Source of the DNA: Mugil cephalus
Taxonomy: Eukaryota > Chordata > Actinopteri > Mugiliformes > Mugilidae
Direction of reading: 5' to 3'
NCBI RefSeq assembly: GCF_022458985.1
Contig: NC_061781.1
Location: 13,233,501 to 13,297,500, forward strand
Length of the DNA stretch: 64,000 bases
How positions within the stretch are numbered: position 1 is the stretch's first letter; every line of letters starts with the position of its first letter. A program made the position numbers and the translations under genes. A model generated the notes under the pieces. The model ran no database searches and was not told the DNA's origin. It was given only the letters and a program-made list of their open reading frames with translations. This document shows positions 1-13,300 of the stretch, in pieces.

Positions 1-1340
1 TTGTTGTGAAGTATTACGTGAGGAATAACTGTTTGTTTCTATTTCGGTTACATGTAAAACTGAATTACATGAACCGCGGAGCATGTACATGTGCTGGAGT
101 CGCCGGACTCGAGAAGGCAATAAGTAAGCCAAACAATGCAATTGGATTATGAGCTTAGAAGAGAGGAGGCATAGAAGTCTCGGGCCAAGAATAGTGTCAT
201 TTGCAGATCACGAAATCTCTGTCTTCGCTCGGGTCGGTAAACAAAACTGTTTTGTGTGCGTCTCATCTACAACATATGAACAGCTTATGAATAGTATATG
301 AATCAGACCATGTCCTCATTCTCCCAGACTTTGTGTTGCCCACTAGATCAGCCACAGAATATATAGGGGGAGGGAATTACGTTTGCATTTCCTCTCTCTC
401 TTCTCTCTTTTATACGTGCGCCCATATGGATAATCCCCCTCTATACTCATCTCGTTGCTTTATGTTCTCTCTCCTTTACATTGCTAGCAGACTCACACAC
501 TTGTTCTTCCAGGTTTGTGTCGAGAAGCTGTGAGTCTGTGTTTCAATCACTCCGACCCTCTCTTCCTCTGCATGTGGACACATGTGTGGCCTGCCATCTT
601 ATCACTATAATTCAGTGTACTTGCCTTTTAAAGGAGCCATTTATAAAAAGGTGCAGTGCCTTTTTCTTAGCACAGTTGTTTCTGTTAATTACCTGGAGAT
701 ACTGAAGCCGCCTTTATCGTGCTGTGCTATGATGTACATACTGAATATCTGGGTTTAAACACTGACGTAAAGCATGATGGCTCTTAAACCAGCGTAGAAG
801 CAGAGTGGTGAGTTGTTATGTCAGCAGTTACCAGCTAATAGCAACTGTCGAATAATAGCAAAGCACAGACATGTAAAATGTGCTCTAGCTGGTAAGTTTG
901 CTAACAGATGTATTTCCTACACAATATATTTATTTTAAGCTTTTATTCTTTTATTTTTTGAACAGTTTTACAAGCAGCTGCAAAAACTATTTTTTCTAGT
1001 TTGTTCAGCAAATTGTATTAATGCAGCCAAAACCCAGGATCTGGCTATATTCATGGACTCTGGCTACTTTGTGTGTGTGTGTGTTTTACCCCAGTTGGTT
1101 CCAGTTATCCCAGTCTACAGTGAAGAACCACACAGGCCACTGATAAACATGTGGACTTCAATGCTTTGTAGTAGTCGCAATTGAGCCGTGACTAAGATTC
1201 ATTAGTTGGGTCATGGAGGAAGATTGTCCAGTAAGAAGGTTGACCCTTTAAGAGAGCTCCCTAACGTGGATTTCACTGTGTTGGTCGTTAGGAGTATTAG
1301 TGGGGTTTGGTCCTGGGACTTAAGTCTGTGACCTATGCAC

Positions 1341-1866
1341 TAGGGCTGCACGATTCTGGAAGAAATGTGAATCACGATTATTTTGCTTAGAATTGAGATC
1401 ACGATTCGTTGGCACGTTTTTTTTTTTTTTTTTAACAAAATGTTTATTGCACTGATGAACTTTAACAAAACAAAACAAAAACATTCAAATGGTCATTCAA
1501 GCAGAGTATCAAACATTGAGATTTCCTTAGAATGTGGAGCATATGTTTTTGGGCACGAGTTCAGTTCAGGTCTGTGGGCGACTCTCGCCACTACCACCTG
1601 AGGTTTCTTCGCCATCCATTTAACTCTCTTTACCGCTGACTTCTCTCTGCTTCTCTGCCTCACTGTTTGCACACACTCAACCATAGGTCAAGGGAGGAGT
1701 CAGCGGCAGTGCTGCCTTTAGGGGCGCTTGAAAAAATATGGAGCATTTGTTCGTGATGCCGCTCGTGAAATAAAATGCTTAAGAATTATTGTGTTTCGAA
1801 ATGAGATCACGTCTATGTCTGAATCGAGATCGCGATTTTTTTTAAACGATTTATCACGCAGCCGTA
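1341..1866. mobile_element. hAT-like non-autonomous element with 8-bp target duplication
   Basis: The element begins TAGGGCTGCACGA and ends TCACGCAGCCGTA, which are imperfect inverted repeats. It is flanked on both sides by the identical octamer CTATGCAC (1333-1340 and 1867-1874), the size of target duplication made by hAT transposases. The 526-bp interior has no transposase frame, so it would have moved in trans. The GGGCTGCACGATT end is one I associate with fish hAT MITEs; the exact family name is not known to me. Confidence 0.85.
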
Positions 1867-2784
1867 CTATGCACATAGTCAACACCGTGCAAGTCATTCA
1901 CGTTTGTACGTTGGTCAGACTGGCTCGCTCTATAAAAACACAGCCCAAACCTTTGTCTGCCCTGTGTCTGGTTAAGTTTTGTTTCCACATCCTGCTCCAC
2001 TTTTAACAACTTTTGCTGAAATTTCACCAAAGAGTCATACAAATGTTTGTATCTCTGTATCTAGTAAGAGAACAGTCTATATTTTTGGTAAATTTCATAC
2101 TGTGTGCTCTTATATGAGGAGTCGGTTGAGTGTGCATAGACCAAGAAGTAAAGATCACTAGTTAAAATATGTACATTTTTGAAATGCCAGCTTCTTTAAA
2201 TGTATGTTGTGATGAAAGCAATTGAAAATGCCCATCTCTCCTTGACAACCTGTGCACATATAGTTCACTATTTGGTACTTAAACCATTCATACCAAGTTC
2301 CCCCTCTCTCAAGTAAATGGGAAGGAGGTAGTTCTTTCTGAGGTAAGGGCCGAAATAGCCAGTTTTCCTGTGATTCCATTTCTCTGGTGGTTTCGTGTGG
2401 CACACAATGAGACTTAATTATCACAATTTCAAAAGCGCACCGGTCAGAAGTGAATTCAAGTCACGGCTTCCTAATGACTCGTAATAGAATTATTGATGTA
2501 GTTTTTTCATGGGAGAAGCGAATAACATTTTAACGAGAGTTTGTTGAACGAAGAGAGATTTTGAAGCCAGCGCAAAGCGACCATCAAACGTGTTCACTTT
2601 TTCAGACCTGGTGGCTATATCCATCTTCGATATACCGTCTGTATGTGCCCATTAGCTCTGGATTGGGCTGGGCTCTAAAATGATTAGACAAATTACAGTC
2701 CACTTTCTTGAGTGTTAGCAAATGACACTTGCAAAAGTAAATGGTCTAGCTTTTATATTGGTATTCAAAGTGCTTTTACAGACA

Positions 2785-2937
2785 CATCTATCTCCCCATT
2801 CGCTCATGTGAACTGAACTGTTGGTTCAGCGTCTTGCTCAATGACACTTGGGCATGTGGTACATTCCAGGGATTGAACCGCTAACCCTCTGGTTCGCGGA
2901 GAACCCGCTCTACCTACTTTGCCACAGCCGCCCAGTC
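2785..2937 (-). repeat. Teleost dispersed repeat fragment (SINE/LINE-tail-like)
   Basis: The text from GTTCAGCGTCTTGCTCAA through GGGATTGAACCGCTAACCC to GCCACAGCCGCCC matches a sequence I recognise as very common in fish genomes. The class (SINE, or tail of a longer element) cannot be decided from this piece, and the strand is a guess. No poly-A tail or target duplication was found. Confidence 0.55.
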
Positions 2938-4251
2938 AAATAAAGTCCAGACACTGAGTGAAAATTAACTGTGTTTAATGGTTCTGCAGATATTTTAATG
3001 TTATGGTGTATGGCTGCTTTCATTCGCGAAATGAAAGACGAGACTTTAACTTTAAACATACAGTTGCACAGTCCTCTGTGGGCACTTCGGTGCATCGGCG
3101 CCGTGCGTAAAGTGCTATTTGAAAAAAGATTTTCTCACCGCGCAGGTAACACATCCGCTTTAAAAGAAAAGCCTAAACTTTGAGGAAACAGAACGTGGCA
3201 GCTTTCCCTCCTGCGTGCTCCTGCTCGCTGCAGTCAAGCTTCGCGTATCTTCGACTGAGGTTTGAAAAGAGGTGAGCGGTGGAGGGTATGAAGCGGTAGT
3301 TTGGGGGGGGGGAGGGGTGAGCCGAGTCTACGTTGTGGTGGGAAATTTCAGTTCTCCCCTAGGGAACACAGGAGAGTAGGTGTGAAAAGTAGGCTGGTCT
3401 TGGTGCTGTAGAGTGACTTAATTTCCTCAGACAGTTCACAAAAGAAGCCGATAGCCGGCTTATGTGTGTGTGTGTGTGTGTCTCTGTGCCTGTATGCAGC
3501 TGACTGTGGATGTAATTGACCATGGTAATGGACATTACATGGGACAGCTAAGGATAGCAAGGGAAGAATCCTTCCATCCGGGCATTGTGCTATGGTGAGT
3601 GAGGTCTTTTTTGCCAGGAAGAGAGAGTGCAGATACTCTTCTCGCTAGCCGTGGCAGCGGTGCGGTTGAGTAAAAAGGTATTTCTAAGGTTGGCAAATGG
3701 CTCTGCGCGCGTGTTCCGTCATTTTTGTCTGTGTACAAAAGACCCCGTGTGTGTCTTGTGAGTGTTATGATGCAGCACTTGCAGCCAGAGAGCTGCGCAA
3801 GTAATGGCCTTGTTCGAGCTAGATAATTAGTCAAATGCTGATTTCTGCTCCACTCCCATAGGAACGGTGCCACCAAGGCTAAAAATCACCCAGTGAAGTG
3901 GTGCTTATCTCTCTGTGTGGGCTAGAAAAATGTCATATAGGCCGTGTGTGTGTTTCTTTGTGTGCAAACCCCAGGTTTGTGTGTGAGGATATACATAGCA
4001 CTTGTTAGGAAACATTTCTGTTTGGATGTAGCTCGCTTGCGGTACCTCACCCTCTCACATTGTGCCCATCATTAACCCACACACCATGATGAAGAGAACT
4101 GTTGTCGGAGCAAGCTGTCAACTGTCAACCTGTCTTCCTTACACTGCTCATCTTTGTTAGTAGGTGTGCATACATCTGTCTGAGGAGATGTATTTCTGAC
4201 CTTCAGCCTCAGCCTCATGTTTTCTCTTTTTTTGCGTGTCTTTATGCGCAG

Positions 4252-4364
4252 GAGCTTCAGTTTGAGCGGCTAACCAGGGAGCTGGAAGTAGAGAGGCAGA
4301 TTGTGGCCAATCAGCTGGAAAGATGCAGACTCGGGGCCGAGTCACCAGGCGCTGGTAGCAGCAG
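4252..4364 (+). CDS. pkp4: pkp4 exon: N-terminal coiled coil
   Basis: Borders are GCGCAG before and GTAATG after. The 113 nt start in phase 0 and end in phase 2. The exon encodes a charged heptad-like helix ([11 protein letters not shown]..., then [19 protein letters not shown]) that is nearly identical to PKP4 and close to CTNND2 and ARVCF. It is the first exon in the window; the preceding KEQ-ending exon is outside. Confidence 0.93.
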
Positions 4365-7300
4365 GTAATGAGGACGAACACACACATACACACACACGCA
4401 CACACGCGCGCGCAAAGCCACGATCCAACACATGGCTTCTCCATCCTTCACAGCAGTGGCCATATTCCATAGTGTAACCTTATGGCACCGTCACATTGTG
4501 ATGCAGCGACCGTGTGCGCTCGGATGTGATTAGACTGTAAATCAACATCTTTCCCCCCTTGTTGCATTTAAATTTATTTGGGACGCAATTGAAAAAGGTG
4601 CACGGCGGCGACGTGTTGTTCGCTCGGCGAAGCGCTGCCGTCGGCGCGGGAAGAGCTTCCGAGAGCTCGCTCCCTCTTCATCAGCTGAGACACAAGTCTG
4701 CCTGATCATCACACCTCAGTGACCACACATTCTGTCTTGTCTGCCGTCGCTCACACGTGTCAGGTTCATTTGTAAAGCTCAGTGTCACACACTCCGATAT
4801 CTGCGAGGCGGCGGTCCTATTTTCTACGAAATTGTTTCATGGTTTGCCACAGTGTCATTTGTCAACGACAGACTGTGCAGAGTGCAGTCATGTACAGGCA
4901 TGGTATAAGCAGAGACTACCGACTGTTGTAAAAATCAATAGCGGACAAAAAGACGACAAACAGACACAATAGATAGCGATTGAGAAACTCTTATATATTG
5001 AGACAAAAATGCTTATAAGCCACAGCTAATAAGAAGAAAGGTTTTATGTAACGTCCTTTTACTTAACTAAACCATCCTGCAGTTATTAAACTAACATTAT
5101 GTGAAGTGCTTTTAATGTCTAGTCAAAAATTCCCCACCTTACTCTGGCAAGAGGAATTGCAATAGAAGTGCGTGACATTTAACAGATTGCTCAAGTTTGG
5201 ATATCACAGGCATTTTTAATGCAAGGCTTCTTCTTCTTTTTATTGCTTTTGCATTTTTTGCTTTGCTTAAGGCCACTCGTTTCAGCTCACAGCTCACTGT
5301 GTGGTACTCCAGGGTTGTTATACTGTTTATACTTTGCTGTTTTAGTCATTATGTGTTTTGTCTCATTGGAAAGTATGTGATTGAATAGCGCCGCCGATCG
5401 GAAGATACGCTCGTGAGACGTGGAAAAATGTAAATCAGCCACTGCCTGGTCAAATGAGACCACGCTACGTTAGCGTTGGTTAGCCTCTATTTAACAGACG
5501 TGTAAAGGTGCCGACTACTCGAGGAGTTCAAAAATCGCTCGTTCTGGCTGTTTCATAAATACCCGTTTACAGACGCAGACGGGGCATCGGGGCCTCTGCT
5601 CCTGCTCCCGCTGACCTGCTGCTCATGTGGCTGCTTGTGTTTAGAGCGTAAGATTTAAAGAAGCTCAACTTCCTGCTTCCACCTCACCCCTGTGTATAAC
5701 ACCTGAAGTCCCTCGCTTACGCCCACGCATGCTGAATTTTCAACAGCGCAGACTTTAAATAAGTGGCGGTGTCATTTGCATATTATTCACAAACGGTCAA
5801 CTGATGTGCATTCAGACGGCAGATCTGAGATGCATTCACTTTCAAATGGGCCATAATATAATAGCGCTATATCTCGATACTCTGTACAGAGGCTGTAATC
5901 TTTTCCTCTGATCTTTTCTGAATTTATTATGATATTAATATTCGCTTAGACGGTGCATTTTTTACAGTTCACCCTGCACACTGGCAAAAGGCATCAAACT
6001 AATACCGGCAGCTTGCAGTGCTCAAGTGTCCATCTCCCCCTTTTCCCTTTTTAGAAGCTCGCCAGTACACGGCAGCGTTAAGGGCTCCCAAAAAGGTGTG
6101 GACAACAGCTCTCTGAATATATACACAGGCACTCTGTTTACTTTCATTTCCTCTTTAACAAGTACTGCTTTTAGTCGTCAGATTTAATGCATCCAGCCTC
6201 ACCAGCAATCATATTTGTAGATAAAAGCGATACACTGTTTTTTTTTTTTTTTTTTTTTTGTTTGTCTGACTGTCTCTGTCTTTCATTTATTCACTCAGTC
6301 GTGACAAACATTTATCAAAACAGTGACTCATCAAGATTAATTTAGAAAGGAAGCTGGGGGGACCGAGCAGTCTTCTTTTTCTCAGTCTAATTATTCCGTG
6401 TAATGTGAAATCGTGCGCTGGTCACAAAGAAAATCTGCGCTGGTGTGTTTGTTGTCTTCAGTCGCTGGTCCACATCAGTGATTGTTAGTTTAGTTTAAAG
6501 AGCGCGTGCAGAGTAGTTGGGGGATCAATGGTAGAGTGATAAATGTTGAACATGAGGTTGTCCTGTAGTAAACAGCCAATTATCTGCCACAATATTTTCA
6601 GTAAGCAAATTATATAATCCGCCCTTTATAATAATAATAATATTCATTTTCTACATTTTGTACCAACAGGAGTGATCTGGCCAGAAATGACTTGTATATC
6701 TGATGCGTGTTTTACGCAACAGTAATTGGTAAAGAATATCAAAGTTTTTGTCTGAGTGTCAGAGTTATTGATCTGCTCTTCATGGTTCTTCAGATGGAAA
6801 AGAAACGCCGGCAAGAATATGCAACACTGACACCAGTTCCTGAGAGTCCCAGGTTTAGCTCCTCAGACCGTTTAATCAAATAAGCCATGGTCACTGGTTA
6901 AATCCAATAAGTTACATTTGCACAGTTAGGCTGTTATGAAACATCCAGGCGTGTGACCTCTGCACATGTGCAGAAGAGGGAGAAGAGATTTCCTATTTTG
7001 GTGCTTTAATGTGGACCATTGTATTAGCCGTAACATGCTATAACACCAGGCGTTGATAGCGCAGTTTAAAAAAATGCGCTCACCTTTAACGGGGACGTAG
7101 TCTGACTCTCAATCCTGCAGATCACATTTACCTCGGTGATGAATGCGTTGCTTCAGCTTTGTCGGCTCTATTTGATGATGTCTGATGAGGTTTTCCATCA
7201 GATCAAAAAATGTTATTACGCTAAATTAAATTTGCTGGTGGATATCAGTTCAGTTTGCAGATCTTTTTCTCACTATAGCTTCCTTTTTTTAATCCGCTGT

Positions 7301-10300
7301 GAATAAAGAAATAATTTCAACTGGGCATTCGTTACACTTCGCCCTCACCAAAATATATCTAAGAGTAGGGAAATAATGGGGAAACTATAAGGTAAGCTAG
7401 CACTGATACGGAAAACCAGTTTTATCCCATTTTTAATACATATGCTTTAGCTCCTATGCATCTAATGTTTTAGTTTAAGCTACTACACCAGATATTTCAC
7501 TGTCAAGTACATGTTAATGCCGACGCTTCCCACTGGGCGACTGGAACCACCTCCTAGGGCCTCTTAAAGAAAACATGTAACAGCATTTTCACACCTTTTT
7601 TTCTTTTTTTTTTAAAGCCAGAGAAGGACAAATGAAATGCCCATCACTGGACATTTGTGTGTGAATGGAGATCAGCTTTAAACATTGAGGACCCACTGAT
7701 CAGCTCAACAGCACAGCATGACGACGGCAGAGGTGTCGGCACACTTAAGAATCATTACATTTCACGGCACCTCCAGAGCTGACGAACCCCCTCTTAATTT
7801 CTACAACCAATGCATACAGGGGGGGGGGGGGTCGTCATCAAACGTGACCTCCGGCAAGAAGATGCGACCTCCCGCCTGGCCGGCTTTTCATTAGCCGTTG
7901 GTGGCACTGGTGAGAAATAAAGGCGTCCTGACAGGATTAGGCCCGTTGTTTGTCAGCATCGACCGTTTTACAATCACTCCACCGTGCCTTCACCCGGCCT
8001 CCCGGTCCGCGCGCGCACAGCATGCGTGACGCATCGTCATTACGGTAGTCGTTCCTCCACTTTATCAGCCGTGGTTCAGTAGAGCACAACTTGTCCAACT
8101 TCCTCTTTTTAATTGCCTGCACGCTCATTAAAATTCTAAGAGTTGTGCTTCTTAAAGCTCATTTAGTGTCACCTTAGATGGGAAAAAGTAGCAGCGGTAG
8201 CAACCGTGAGCGCTTGATAGTAATGAGCAGCGAATGCAAGATATCAAACAAAAAAAGGGTGGCGACGCTGCTCTGAGGTCTTCTCCTTGGCCTCTGTTGG
8301 TTATAATAACAAGCCTCGGAAAAATGGCACCGAGAACTGCATGAGCACGAGCTTTCCGTTTAGTCGGGAAGTATTTTCGTAGGTACTCGAAATTATTAGG
8401 TGGCTGCTAAGATGTCTATATATGATGGCTTGTGCACCCTTCTTTCCGCTAAGCCCTTAAGTGTAATCATTGGAGTACACTGCATTAAACGTGGGATTAC
8501 TATAATTCACCAGCCTGCCATAGCCGCCCTCGACTCCCGAGAACTTGAGTCTCGTAACACGGCGTTTGGATGTCATTACGGTGCGCGTTTCAATCGATAC
8601 CGAGGAAAAAAATACCTCCGCATGAAGTTAAATAGTCCCTCGACCAATAAGAGCGACAGATTACCGGGCACGTGCTTGTCAACAAGTGCCTCCGTCGATG
8701 TAAACTGTTTGTCCGTAAAACTTATCGCTGCAAATACCTTCCGCATATTCAAAGATTCCAAACATCTCGCTTCTCCGATGGTAGCCCGTCTAAACAGTTT
8801 GATCGGCCAAGCGGATCTGGCAGGGAATAATAAATTCTGGACGGAGGGCCTCCCCACCGAAACGTTATGCGCGGGGAAACTTTTGGGCTGGCTCCTGGGC
8901 TAGTCTAAATATTTTCCAGAAAACCTACTTCGTTTCGAATCCACTTTAATTTATGCAGGTGTGTAAATTAAGGAAATTCCTCAGACATGTGAATCATCCG
9001 TCATCAGCTGGTGCACGGTGCACTGTAACTAAAATGCTGAGCGTTGCGAGTTCACTTAAGGTTTAACCATAGGAGAGTACGTACAATTGATGCCCGAACC
9101 TCAAAGAGCAGTAAATAGGTGGCAGACTGCGCACAAAGATATCATACAGCATATTTCATTCATCCATTGTGAAGTCCCAGATATTTTCCAAAGAAAAGTA
9201 GGGCAATAAAGACCAGTGACAATATGCTGACTCTGAAAGTGCTACTTTGATCCTTTTAAAGGTGCACGACGGCGTCTTGTTTTCCTGTTCAGAGCTCACA
9301 AAGTACAGCATGATCCCCTGGTCCAGATTCAATCATCTTTATTCACTAAACACTGTATTCTCTCTGTTTGTGCTGCTCTGCGTTCTGTATTTTATCCCTG
9401 AATAATAGACACAAACTGTGATCGCTCTCTGGCCCGGCCATTATTTTCCTCCATTATTCTCCGGAGAGACCTCTGGTGAGATCCTCGCCCCACTTGAATA
9501 AATACTGGCATGCGTGTCAGGACGCCGAGCTCGAAGACTGAGTGCGCGGATACACGGCGCAGTCGCTTTTAATTTATTCTGAGAGACGCCATCACGTGTC
9601 TGCTTAGTTTCGGCTCCTGTCAGGTCGCGTTCCATCCTCTGACCGTCGACTCAGCGTGTTTGATTGTGAAAAACGGCTTGCGGTCCCACATTTACAGTGT
9701 AAATGTAATTTTTTCCGGGTTTTGCTACAACAACACACAAGCTGACACCTTTTGGGTCTTTGAAAACAAAGATGACATGCATGGACTTTACGTCTGAGTC
9801 ATGAACATTAAATGTCCGGTTATGTGTTACCTCTAGCTGTTTTATCTCAAGCACAGCGATTACCGTCTGATCGCGGTGGGAAAGCCAACATGGGTGGCCC
9901 TGAGGTGTCTCTTCCAGATGATTTCTCTCATGTGTCTCTGTCTGTGGTTTATAAAGCACATATTCACTTTCCCATTGTTTCCTCCCACACAGCTCATCTG
10001 AGAAGTCCCTGCCCTGGAGAACTGCAGGTACGTGAGAATGATTGAGCTGCTATCGCCCTCGTATCTGAAAGCTCTCGTTTTCATCTGTTCCACGTTGGTC
10101 AGGCGTAACATTATGACCACCGAAGAGTGAGGTGAATAACACTGACTGCCTTGTGACGATGCAGTGTTCTGCTGGGAAACCTTTGGACCTGACATTCATG
10201 TGGATGTTACGTAGCCATGTACCACCCGCCAGAGCGGACACCTCCACCCCTGATGGCAGCAGTCATCCCCAGCAGGATGCAGCCTGACACAGACACACAC

Positions 10301-13300
10301 ACGCTCAAAATGGTTTAGGAACAACTAAAAAAAGAAAAGAAAAAAACATCCAAAATACCGCAAGGTGTTGATCTGACCTCCAAATTCACTAGTTCACAAT
10401 TCTAAAGCACAAGAGGGGGACACCTACAGAATATTAGGACAGTGGTCATAATGTTATGGCTGAATGGTGTATGTTGATGTCATTTACACTGAAGAAAACA
10501 CACCTCACACCACAGGTCTCATCTTAGGGCAGTGATTATTTAATAATTACACATGGATGTCAAATGCTAATGTGAATCAACAAATGACTGTTCCCTGCGT
10601 GTAGTTTTATTGCAACACACCCGGCTTCAAGGCCACCTACTTTGTCTCGGACACTTGTTGGTGCGGGTACCCATTCATCACCAGAGCCGCATTTAGGTTA
10701 ACTCTCCATAGGATTGAATCAGCCTGTTTTTTTTTCTACCCCTGTGTAAGAAGAAGAGCGTGATAGCGAGCCACACAATTATTTGAAGTATCGCAGTGAT
10801 AAAACTCATGTAGCGTCTGTAAGGCAGAGCCACTCAGGTAAGTGCCTTTCAAGGGCTGAGTCTGGGTGTGTGCGCCTGTATATCGAGTGCGGAGCGCAGG
10901 CGTATTTTACATTCCCGCAATAATCGTTGCTAATACGAGACTTTTCAAGCAAGCGATTGAGAGCCCCGGGCGTGTTCTCGTTTTAATAGTTATTTAAGCG
11001 TTTTCTGCCGACTCAGCCACCAGTGACAGGTAGCAGAGGGATTTCTCTCAGACCCCTTCGGTGTCTGTTTGTTTGGCCCACATCCTTGTAGGATGTTTGG
11101 GGAAGAGCTAATGAATTAAATTTACTAATGTCTTTCATGGCTTATTAATTGCGTAGTGGAAAGCTGAGTTTCGACAGCGGTCATTAATCTTTTATTGTCG
11201 ATCCCGTCAGATGGGACCCGTGGGGGGGGGGGTGTTATAGTTGTACATATACACCGGGAATATTAATACTACACAATTTTCTCATTTGCTGCCCGCTCCC
11301 CATTTCCTTTGCTGAATGCATTTCATTACAGTTGCTGCTGCCTGCTGTGTAATAGCAATCACAATCGCGGATTTGGTTTACATTGATTTCTCATCGTACT
11401 GTAGATGATAGATGATGGTCAGAAGCGCTAATGTACTTTTTTCCGATCTAAATGAATTACTTTTCCGTGAGGCTTATTGGCCTCATGAGCCACCGTGTGT
11501 GTCTGCTGTGAGAGGTGGGGATGGAAGTGAGTACAAGTCTTTTAGCTCCAAGAAATACCCCATGTCTGCTGAGTGTGGAGGACAAACTCTTCAGAATAAA
11601 AGTTTTCTTTGCCTTGGTTTTATTTATTTATTTATTTTGCTACTTACTCGCTTACCTTTTCTTTTTCAGACAGGCACTTGTCGTTATCCGATTTTCCAAA
11701 GCCTCATGCTTTGGAAATTTAGTAAAAGTTATTACTACCAGCCTGTACCCTTTGGGTTTTGGTGACCTTTCTTAAAGTCCAGGTTTTATATCATTGTACA
11801 CTCTGTTAATTAACATGGTCAAGTAAATACCAGGAAAGTTACACACAGGATATAAGACTTGGTTTAGTTTGGATTTAGCCCGGGGTTATTCATATGGTTA
11901 TCTTAAAAGGCGATGCCAAAAAAAAACACCTCCCATACATAGATAACCGTAATGCGTCATTTTAATTCCGTGGAAAAACGGGTCAGTCGTCTTCTCCTGG
12001 CTTCCTCGGTCTCTTTCTGTTCCTCCTCTGTTTGGGCTTTTTGGCATCTCATTCATCAAATACGGTCAAGGCACAATATGAGAAACATTCTGCCAGACAG
12101 AGTCGCCGCCAGAATACCAGCGAACAGGAAGCAGAAGTCTTGATTAGGCCTGTTGTTACTTTGGGTTTAGAGGACACATGAATGCATTCTAGTCTCAATG
12201 AACCGTCTCCTTGTTTCAGGGTAAATACTTAAACAAGCCTCCTCGTATCCATTGTTAGTGGTTTCAAATGAGCTCTTTTCTTGCTCTGTATGCCTCAACC
12301 TTAACCAGAATATACCCTCCATCTTTGCTATTAAGTTTCCCCAGTTATATCAAGGAATTTTTAAAAAAAAAAATACAGGCAAGGAAAACCAAACTAAACA
12401 GACGTAGAAACTTACATTTAAATCTTATACCATTGTGTATTAATTTAGCAGCCCTGCTCAACCTGGGTTTTCAGTTTTCAGATTTTTTGTTTTTTGTTTT
12501 TTTTACTGCAGACCACTCCCTGTGTGTATTCTGACAGTTTGACTCGAGACCAGCTTGGCTCGAATCAATCTCGTCTGCGAATAAGCAGGCACCCTTAGAT
12601 ATCCAGAGGTGGGATCGCAGGATGCCAGCTTGTCAAACACACTAGGCCTATGTGTCAACAGATTTATTCAACAGGTCAGCTTTGGCAGGAAGGCGGCTTC
12701 TTCATGGGGTTCAGCTTTCATTCACACACCGGCTAACCGGGCAGGATTTGACAGACCAAGCTGCCAGTTCTCCCCTCCTTGTTCCCCTCTGCTCGTTGCC
12801 TATTGTTCTGGTGTCTGCAGAGGGACCCATTGACTCCGGTCACGCTTAACTAGATTGTGACTATGAGGACGCATTGTGCTCAGGGACATTAGATGGCTAA
12901 TTCTAGTTTGTTTGCCACACTGGTTGTTGTCATGCATGAACAGGAGGGGATGCAGGGTTGGTTCTATATACAACCGAAGTGACTTTGCCACACAATTTTG
13001 ACTTCCCCGAATTAGCCCGGCAATGAAATTTAATGACTCCAGTTGTATATAAGCGTGAAACTAATGTTCCAGAAATGATTGTCTGTTATTGTTTCCGCTC
13101 ACTTCCAAAGAATGTTGGCTGCTTTGATGGCTATTATAATCCCCCAAACCCAGACTCAAAGCCCCCCGCCCCCGCCCCCCCCCCCCCCCCCCCCCCCCCT
13201 TCTCCCTCTCTCTCTGACTCTCTGCTCTGCTGTGTCTTCTCAGATGCCTCTGCCTCAGGGGACGCAAAGTCTCGGGTGACTGACAGCTCCCAGTCGCCCA

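Larger units (their letters stand above)
1..4251 (+). other. pkp4: pkp4 intron, 3' part, upstream of first visible coding exon
   Basis: No coding exon was recognised here. The residues that precede ELQF in human PKP4 (an N-terminal stretch of about 44 residues ending in a KEQ motif) are not found in any frame, so the start codon and promoter should lie to the left of the window. The stretch holds an hAT-like element (1341-1866), a teleost dispersed repeat (about 2785-2937), a short TG microsatellite (3462-3482) and a G run near 3301-3313. Nothing else was recognised. Confidence 0.7.
10028..13243 (+). other. pkp4: pkp4 intron (3.2 kb)
   Basis: This intron holds a Tc1-like remnant (about 10098-10465), a G run at 11221-11232 and a long C tract (13162-13199) close to the acceptor. 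Nothing else was recognised. Confidence 0.7.

Noticed and set aside
6794..6852. Possible exon with AG/GT borders reading [20 protein letters not shown]
   Set aside because: It has splice-like borders, but in neither phase does it join the neighbouring pkp4 exons without a stop, and the donor GTTTAG is poor. The micro-exon at 9993-10027 fills the gap instead.
13061..13267. Gly-rich minus-strand frame across the C tract
   Set aside because: A product of the poly-C run read in reverse.
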